A stretch of 40,090 nt of DNA from a virus: IMG/VR virus record IMGVR_UViG_3300045970_000289, positions 1-40,090 of that record; one strand, written 5' to 3'. Under the pieces are notes generated by a model. That model searched no databases. It worked only from the letters and a program-made list of their open reading frames with translations, and was not told the DNA's origin. Numbering within the stretch: the stretch's first letter is position 1; each line of letters opens with the position of its first letter. Positions 35,061 to 40,090 of the stretch are shown piece by piece. The position numbers were made by a program, and so were the translations under genes.

Positions 35061-35540
35061 TTATAGAGCTTTTACCCTTACTTCAATTATCTGTAGCCGA
35101 CTTAAAAGTCTATCTCTACTAGAATCAACTTTTCTAGACGATTCTTCTGGGACTCTTGGTATTAAATCAGCTAACTTCATGTAGTGTTTCCAAAGAAACG
35201 CCATTTCTCTAGATATCAAAAGAATATTTATATCTTTATAGAATAGATATAAAGTTTTAGCTAGCTTTTCACAGTTAATAACTAACTCTTCTCCTAAATA
35301 ATCCTCATCTTCAAAAGCCAATATGATAAATCTAATCGCTGCTACATGTAAAAGTAACAGCTTTTTAATTTGCCCTCTTATCTTAGCAGGATCATATATA
35401 ATTTCTTTAGTATAAGTTGTTAATTCTTCTATTTCTCCAGCACTTACTAAAATACTAAACTGCTCAAGTGGTGTATCTTGAGCAGCTTTTAGCTTCTGTA
35501 TAGGACCAAGTTTTGACTCTGCATTATGGGTAATAAACAT
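35061..35540 (-). CDS. Unknown helical protein (159 aa)
   Basis: It starts 17 bases inside the end of the membrane-anchored HExxH gene, so the two are coupled. The protein looks all-helical with hydrophobic helices near residues 60-75 (LLLLHVAAIRFIILAF) that are probably internal rather than membrane-spanning because charged residues flank them closely. The C-terminus is basic. No family is recognised. Confidence 0.78.
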   Translation of the reverse strand: MFITHNAESKLGPIQKLKAAQDTPLEQFSILVSAGEIEELTTYTKEIIYDPAKIRGQIKKLLLLHVAAIRFIILAFEDEDYLGEELVINCEKLAKTLYLFYKDINILLISREMAFLWKHYMKLADLIPRVPEESSRKVDSSRDRLLSRLQIIEVRVKAL

Positions 35541-36195
35541 GTGGTTGTATAGACGGGTTCGTCTTTGCCTTCTGAGAATAGAGGAGGTCTGCCGCTTGTC
35601 TTGAGCGCGGTAGTTTAGCGAATATTGTATTGTTTGAGTTGATAAGCTCTTTTCTTATAGTATCTTCAATACCTATAGCAGAGGATTCTACTTCTCTAAC
35701 TTGGTATAAAGTATTGTTACTCTTCTGTTTATTTGCTGTTTTGATAAACTTTGTTACAGACATTAATGGGTTTGTCTTGTCATATAAGAATAGAGCATCC
35801 CATACATGCTTAAATTCATGTCCTAATAAGGGTTCTTCCATATCACCAGCGGTGATGGCATCTTCAACATCCATAGTTATAGTTGCCTCTACCTTGCCAT
35901 CAGCACTAATAGATATGCTTGTCTGACCTAAAATAGGATTAGTAAGTTTACCAGGTTTAATAGTTAAAATCAAAAGGCCATCATCTTGGCACTTCTGTAA
36001 GTCTTTTCTGATACTTGCCATTGTTGGAGAGAACTTTACACCGTTAGCCTCAGCATTAGCCATCTTCTCTTCTACAGAAACAACAGGCGCTGGCGGCTCT
36101 TGGTCCTTCTTATGCTTCATGTTATAATACACTACTCCTAAGAGTACTAATAAAATCAGTAAAAGACCACCACTAGCGTTATTATTCTTACCCAT
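35524..36195 (-). CDS. Membrane-anchored HExxH metallopeptidase-like protein (223 aa)
   Basis: The N-terminus has a single hydrophobic helix (residues about 10-24, GLLLILLVLLGVVYY) followed by Lys residues, so the protein is probably anchored with its body on one side of the membrane. GHEFKHVWD places HExxH at 126-130. The later segment REVESSAIGIED (Glu168/Glu170) may supply the third zinc ligand. The family is not recognised. It is the second HExxH protein in the window and shows no close similarity to the other. GAGGG lies four bases before the ATG, and a terminator and an AATTAAGTTT motif precede it, so it probably starts a transcription unit. Confidence 0.75.
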   Translation of the reverse strand: MGKNNNASGGLLLILLVLLGVVYYNMKHKKDQEPPAPVVSVEEKMANAEANGVKFSPTMASIRKDLQKCQDDGLLILTIKPGKLTNPILGQTSISISADGKVEATITMDVEDAITAGDMEEPLLGHEFKHVWDALFLYDKTNPLMSVTKFIKTANKQKSNNTLYQVREVESSAIGIEDTIRKELINSNNTIFAKLPRSRQAADLLYSQKAKTNPSIQPHVYYP

Positions 36196-36207
36196 AAAAC
36201 CCTCACC

Positions 36208-36217
36208 AAACTTAATT
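36208..36217 (-). promoter_or_regulatory. AATTAANTWT motif (candidate promoter)
   Basis: On the minus strand AATTAAGTTT ends 12 bases before the ATG of the membrane-anchored HExxH protein. It lies directly downstream of a strong terminator, where a new promoter would be needed. Confidence 0.42.
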
Positions 36218-36221
36218 TAGA

Positions 36222-36249
36222 TAAACAAAAGGGCTGATTTCTCAGCCCT
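36222..36249 (-). terminator. Intrinsic terminator, 8-bp stem with GAAA loop
   Basis: On the minus strand AGGGCTGA (36249-36242), GAAA loop, TCAGCCCT (36237-36230), then TTTGTTT. It ends the unit of the 211-residue structural protein. The GAAA tetraloop matches that of the terminator at 14243. Confidence 0.9.
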
Positions 36250-36275
36250 AGAGTTTATTAATTTGAAGCTAACTA

Positions 36276-36911
36276 TTAGGAAGTGAGCTTGAAGACAGAC
36301 TTGGTAACAACGACATTGCCCATTTCATTGGTAACGGTCATTGTAATGTTGCCAGTTACGCCAGAAGCGCCCTTAGCAGCAGTGAACTTCATAGCTGTGG
36401 TTCCCTGACCAGAAGTAACTGCACCAAGGACGGTGGCGTCTCCACCCCAGGCGAATGTGGCATTGCCAGTATCATTCATAGGAGTGCTGAAGGTCTGAGC
36501 AATGGATGTTGCTCCAGAAGCACCAGCAGTAGCGCCAGCGATGGCACCTGTTCCACCAGAAAGTCCGGTAGGAACAGCAGCAGTGGTAGCAAGAGCAGTA
36601 TTGAAAGCAACTACGTTCTTGGCACCAGTAGTGAAGTTCTTGAAGGAATAGAAGGTGTGGTTAGGGTACTGGGCTAGCTGGAACTGTTCTACAGCATAAC
36701 CGTTCTGGGCAGTGCCAGAAAGACTAGGAGCAGTTCTCTGAAGCATATTAATATATTCAGGGCCACCTAGGATTCCAGGGCCACCAACAGAAGCCTTAGC
36801 TGGAGTTCCATCAGGGTTTGCAGCCTCAAAAGAGAGGGCATAATCAGATGGGAAGGTCATAGTGATTGTGTTGGGTGATTCATTGATTACAGGGACTTTA
36901 ATTGTTGACAT
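36276..36911 (-). CDS. Probable virion structural protein, Gly/Ala/Thr-rich (211 aa)
   Basis: The protein is low in charge and rich in Gly, Ala, Thr and Val. It has a beta-strand pattern and a C-terminal domain (about 150-211, FAWGGDATVLGAV...MTVTNEMGNVVVTKSVFKL) that resembles an Ig-like fold. This composition is typical of phage decoration, tail or fibre proteins. The coding sequence is about 50% G+C, clearly above the neighbouring genes, which suggests either transfer or codon selection for high expression. The gene has its own candidate promoters upstream and a strong terminator downstream, both of which fit an abundant product. The exact role is unknown. Confidence 0.82.
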   Translation of the reverse strand: MSTIKVPVINESPNTITMTFPSDYALSFEAANPDGTPAKASVGGPGILGGPEYINMLQRTAPSLSGTAQNGYAVEQFQLAQYPNHTFYSFKNFTTGAKNVVAFNTALATTAAVPTGLSGGTGAIAGATAGASGATSIAQTFSTPMNDTGNATFAWGGDATVLGAVTSGQGTTAMKFTAAKGASGVTGNITMTVTNEMGNVVVTKSVFKLTS

Positions 36912-37066
36912 GGTATTAATACCTTTCGTGTATTTTGCGCTATATTTAATTACTGAGTTTTATTTGTTAAGTTACAGCGATAATTGAATCCGCTGCTTGG
37001 TGTATAAATTTAATTATATGAATTAGCTCTGTATGTTTGATGGGAAATTCCCCAGATAAAGAGATA
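36912..37066 (-). promoter_or_regulatory. 155-base upstream region with two motifs and an ATG-proximal palindrome
   Basis: Two decamers read on the minus strand: AATTAAATAT at 36951-36942 and AATTAAATTT at 37015-37006. A perfect 12-base palindrome, GGTATTAATACC (36912-36923), touches the start codon and overlaps the weak AAAGG ribosome binding site, so it could act as an operator or as a translational hairpin. A short GGGAAATTCCC-like symmetry near 37042 may be a weak terminator of the spike gene. Confidence 0.42.
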
Positions 37067-39583
37067 TTATGTAATTGTGTTTGGAGATAAAGTGCAACCA
37101 GAGCTTCCACCATAATCGTGGACACCAGCCCCACTTGCATTCCCATAGCCTGTGTTCCCTGTCACCACAGCGCCAATAGCTGACGCTACTCCGATACCCC
37201 AATGATAGTTGTTATTCACTATGTTACCTGTCACAGTCATATTCGTGGTATAAGGATTTCCACCTAAGCCGATGCCATCCCCACCGTAACCAGTGGATAG
37301 AGAACCGTTTCTTTCACAAAGATTGTTCGTGAAGAAGGAGTCGCGGCTATAGTCGTTGGCATAAAGCCCGGTGTCTCCATTATCGCTGCAAGTGCAGTGG
37401 TCTACGGTGATGTTGATAGTCCCGTATGGGTCTCTCCCGCCAAGGCTGATGCCTATTTGAGCGTTGCGTGTGGCTGTGCAATACGACAGGGTGCAGTTCG
37501 TAGTGACCTGACCCACATTGCTCTCAAAGTCGAAGCCAGAGCCGCCACCCGGCAAACACGGACCATCCATACCTGTATTGCTGAAGGTGCAGTTAGTCAC
37601 CGTGAGCCCATCCACAGCTACTGGAGCCATGCCCATGCGGTAATTATGATCAATAATGCAATTAGTTAAAGAAACATTGGTAGAGCTATTAGTGACATAG
37701 ACGCCATCACCCCAAGCTTCTTTAAATGTGATACCAGTAATAGAGATATTGTTAGCACTACCAATAAGAAGGCAGTGATTGTCTTCACCGAGACTATTTA
37801 AATGTGTTTGTGTTGAAGTAATTCCATTAGTTCTATCACCTTGGAATGTTCCACTACCGATAATAGTCACATTGCTAACTGTACCAATTGTTAGAATAGA
37901 GCCTGTAGCATTGCCATTAACAATAGCTTTTAGTACAGCTCCAGATGACAGTGAGATTGTCATATTGCTACCAGCGCGTAAGCCATGTGATGCGCCGTTG
38001 TAGTTTGTGTTGATCATATAAATACCATCTGGTATAATCATAGTGGTATTATTGTTCAACCCTGAAACATAGTTAATACAAGATTGAATTGCAGCAGAAT
38101 CATCGTGTATTCCATCACCATAAGCACCATAGGTCTTGACACTGATTCCTGCTGGGGCACTAGTTAATGTAGCAGTGGCTGTACCACTCTTAGTATTATC
38201 TTGAACTGAAGTAGCTGTAATAGTTGCTGAGGCACCGCTCGCTGGAGCTGTGAATACTCCACCAGGGGATGTGATAGATCCAACAGAAGCTGACCATGTT
38301 ACGGATTGGCTGGGAGAATTTGTTCCAGCAACAGTTGCAGTAAAGTTTTGGGTTGTTGAATAATATACAGTAGGGATAGAAGGACTTACAGTTACAGACG
38401 TAACTGTAGATGCGCCACTGGTTAGCGTAACAGCAGAAGTTCCAGACTTTGTATTATCTTGGACACTAGTTGCTGTAATAGTAGCCGAAGCTCCACTAGA
38501 AGGTGCAGTATATACGTTACCAGTAAATGAACCAACGGAAGCTGACCATGTTACAGATTGGCTTGGAGAATTTGTTCCATTAACCGTAGCAGTAAAAGCC
38601 TGAGTCCCATTTAGAGCTACACTAACTGGGTTTGGGCTAACTGTAACTGAAGTAACTGTAGATCCACCGGTAAGAGTAACTACAGTAGACATACTCTTAG
38701 TATTATCTTGAACGGAAGTAGCTGTAATAGTTGCCGAAGCACCACTTCCAGGAGCCGTGAACAACCCATCACTGGTTATTGAGCCAACTGAAGCTGACCA
38801 TGTTACAGCACTACTATAAGATCCCGTTCCAGTAACCGTGGCTGTAAATTGCTGTGTTCCTCCCTGAGCTACAGAAACTGAAGCAGCTTTTAGTGCAACA
38901 ATAACTGAAGCAGCTAGAGTTGCGCCACTTGTTGTTACTGCATCATTATATGTTCCTGTTGAAGACACTATACGATAAGAATTTGCCCCAGTGATAGACT
39001 GGTTTGCAATAGTAAATCCCTGGCCATTTTCAGTCCAGGTTACTCCAGCAGCATCACTGATCCAAAAACAAGATAAATAATCATTTGGGTTTGTAGTAGT
39101 AAGACTAGCACCAGCAAAGGTACTTGCAGAAGCTGCAGCATCTTTATAAACAACACTAGTGTCAATATAAGATGAGTTAAGTGCTCCCGAAATTACCTGA
39201 ACTGCTATATCATCTACCGCAGATCCATCAGATGTAACTGTAACTGTAACTGTTTCATTAGCTTTAGCTACTGCTGTGAATACATCACAAGAAACACTAG
39301 CATTTGGAAAAAAGTGAGCATAAGTTGGGTCTCTATATACAGTATATACATTAGATCCACCAACCGCATTATCGGTGCAGGTAGAAAGAATATTCGAGTT
39401 AGCAGCACTATAAAAAACAAGAATTATATCACCAGCAATAACAGATATAGTCTGTATATTAGTAGCTCTAGTTATATATCCATTTCTTAATGCTAATGTT
39501 CCAGAAGAGGGATTTATATTGACTGCTGTAATAGAGCCATTATTGTAATTTTGATAGTTTGAAACTAGAAATGGAATACTCAT
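37067..39583 (-). CDS. Tailspike: Ig-like (BIG) repeats plus pectate-lyase-type beta-helix (838 aa)
   Basis: I take the ATG at 39583 (MSIPFLVSN); the longer frame to 39619 lies inside the preceding gene. Residues 1-230 form an N-terminal attachment region. Residues about 234-476 hold three bacterial Ig-like group 2 repeats (VTWSASVGS, SVQDNTKS). From about residue 482, YGDGIHDDSAAI begins a pectate-lyase superfamily right-handed beta-helix with repeated N/T-rich coils. Such spikes bind and often degrade host surface polysaccharide; no catalytic residue can be assigned from sequence. DNA for the last 200 residues (37067 to about 37680) is about 51% G+C by hand count, against about 37% just beyond, so the tip was probably exchanged. 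The gene starts two bases after the preceding stop. Confidence 0.9.
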   Translation of the reverse strand: MSIPFLVSNYQNYNNGSITAVNINPSSGTLALRNGYITRATNIQTISVIAGDIILVFYSAANSNILSTCTDNAVGGSNVYTVYRDPTYAHFFPNASVSCDVFTAVAKANETVTVTVTSDGSAVDDIAVQVISGALNSSYIDTSVVYKDAAASASTFAGASLTTTNPNDYLSCFWISDAAGVTWTENGQGFTIANQSITGANSYRIVSSTGTYNDAVTTSGATLAASVIVALKAASVSVAQGGTQQFTATVTGTGSYSSAVTWSASVGSITSDGLFTAPGSGASATITATSVQDNTKSMSTVVTLTGGSTVTSVTVSPNPVSVALNGTQAFTATVNGTNSPSQSVTWSASVGSFTGNVYTAPSSGASATITATSVQDNTKSGTSAVTLTSGASTVTSVTVSPSIPTVYYSTTQNFTATVAGTNSPSQSVTWSASVGSITSPGGVFTAPASGASATITATSVQDNTKSGTATATLTSAPAGISVKTYGAYGDGIHDDSAAIQSCINYVSGLNNNTTMIIPDGIYMINTNYNGASHGLRAGSNMTISLSSGAVLKAIVNGNATGSILTIGTVSNVTIIGSGTFQGDRTNGITSTQTHLNSLGEDNHCLLIGSANNISITGITFKEAWGDGVYVTNSSTNVSLTNCIIDHNYRMGMAPVAVDGLTVTNCTFSNTGMDGPCLPGGGSGFDFESNVGQVTTNCTLSYCTATRNAQIGISLGGRDPYGTINITVDHCTCSDNGDTGLYANDYSRDSFFTNNLCERNGSLSTGYGGDGIGLGGNPYTTNMTVTGNIVNNNYHWGIGVASAIGAVVTGNTGYGNASGAGVHDYGGSSGCTLSPNTIT
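38155..38890 (-). repeat. Three tandem BIG-domain repeats in the tailspike gene
   Basis: Units of about 250-258 bases recur, for example the matching segments at 38211, 38469 and 38718. The first two matches share long near-identical stretches around 38300 and 38550. High DNA identity suggests recent duplication and allows changes in copy number. Confidence 0.82.
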
Positions 39584-39585
39584 AT

Positions 39586-40090
39586 TTATGCTAACGCTGG
39601 ACCTAGAGAAGCATACCAAATTGAACCGATATATACCATAGAAACTAAAGTGATAACACCAGAACCAGTTGAAATTGTTTTAACACCATTTACCCACTTT
39701 ATAACTGTACTAGCTGGCCAAGTTACTGTAGTATTGGAAGTTCCTTGAGTAAATACAATATTAATACTCTGACCTGCGCTTGGATTTGAAGGAGTAGCTA
39801 TTGTAACTGCTGTTCCAGCAGTAGGTAATGTAACTAAAAAGAGATTACCCAAGGAACAATTGATCGTAACAGTAGACCCGGTTGTTGGTGTTAATGTTGT
39901 TACACCAGAAGCAATTAAGGCTTTAGCTGTTATATTATAGGCTGATGTAAAATCAGCAGTCGCACCAGCAGCTGCACCAGTACTTCCAGTAGTACCTGTA
40001 TTACCAGCGGATCCTGTTAGTCCAGTCATACCAGTCATACCAGTCATACCAGTCTTACCTGCAGGTCCAGTTTGCCCAGAACCGGTTAAT
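39586..40090 (-). CDS. Collagen-like fibre protein, 5' end outside the window
   Basis: The frame is open through the right edge (base 40089), so the ATG at 40047 is probably internal. The visible N-terminal part is an unbroken Gly-x-y array (GQTGPAGKTGMTGMTG, continuing to residue about 40), followed by a roughly 125-residue beta-rich, Thr/Val/Ser-rich domain ending in YASLGPALA. Collagen-like stalks capped by a small globular domain are common in phage tail fibres and appendages. The gene sits directly before the tailspike, so an adsorption role is likely. It is a different protein from the collagen-like one at 9441. Confidence 0.85.
   Translation of the reverse strand, partial: LTGSGQTGPAGKTGMTGMTGMTGLTGSAGNTGTTGSTGAAAGATADFTSAYNITAKALIASGVTTLTPTTGSTVTINCSLGNLFLVTLPTAGTAVTIATPSNPSAGQSINIVFTQGTSNTTVTWPASTVIKWVNGVKTISTGSGVITLVSMVYIGSIWYASLGPALA

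Noticed and set aside
37397-37669. A 90-codon plus-strand open frame inside the tailspike gene
   Set aside because: It lies within the G+C-rich part of the spike, where chance frames stay open. No ribosome binding site and no neighbouring plus-strand gene.
38155-38890. Tandem DNA repeats as a CRISPR-like or regulatory array
   Set aside because: They are in-frame coding repeats of Ig-like domains.

Overview
The window looks like part of a large, AT-rich genome (roughly 40% G+C by eye) of a contractile-tailed (T4-like) bacteriophage, probably of a Gram-negative host. The evidence is a T4-type baseplate set (gp25-like wedge protein, gp53-like protein, gp5-like hub carrying peptidoglycan hydrolases), a right-handed beta-helix tailspike, the T4-type recombination nuclease pair gp47/gp46, a phage dUTPase, a class II ribonucleotide reductase, a RusA-type resolvase, several free-standing homing endonucleases and very tight gene packing. 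Genes overlap by 1 to 35 bases or sit a few bases apart, all three standard stop codons are used, and no intergenic gap exceeds about 160 bases. I saw no tRNA, CRISPR array, terminase, major capsid, portal or polymerase gene.

Layout. (1) 2-14214, plus strand: a giant coiled-coil protein open at the left edge, a 761-residue unknown, a collagen-like membrane protein, a RecB/Cas4-like nuclease with a probable iron-sulfur cluster, then a run of small proteins including a tandem paralogous pair and a 47-residue basic peptide, closed by a strong terminator. (2) 14377-17505, plus: an unknown protein and adenosylcobalamin-dependent ribonucleotide reductase, closed by a second terminator. (3) 17571-22020, minus: tightly coupled small acidic proteins, a GIY-YIG homing nuclease and a HExxH metallopeptidase-like protein. 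(4) 22065-28775, mixed strands: gp25-like protein, HNH nuclease, gp47, HNH nuclease, gp46, zinc-ribbon homing nuclease, RusA, dUTPase, unknown. (5) 28741-40090, minus: baseplate and tail module with a 1083-residue unknown, the hub (OB fold + M23 peptidase + lytic transglycosylase), gp53-like protein, a membrane-anchored HExxH protein, a G+C-rich structural protein, an Ig-like/pectate-lyase-fold tailspike and a collagen-like protein open at the right edge.

How the parts may work together. gp46/gp47, the RecB-like nuclease and RusA would process DNA ends and branched replication intermediates. The reductase and dUTPase supply and clean the nucleotide pool. The hub, wedge and spike proteins act in adsorption and wall penetration. 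Two patterns cross modules. An AT-rich decamer, AATTAANTWT, sits just upstream of about eleven start codons and may be a phage promoter. Several otherwise unrelated proteins begin with a short segment ending in (L/I)-x-E, often followed by Ala, which resembles the T4 capsid-targeting and prohead-protease site and suggests they are packaged head proteins.
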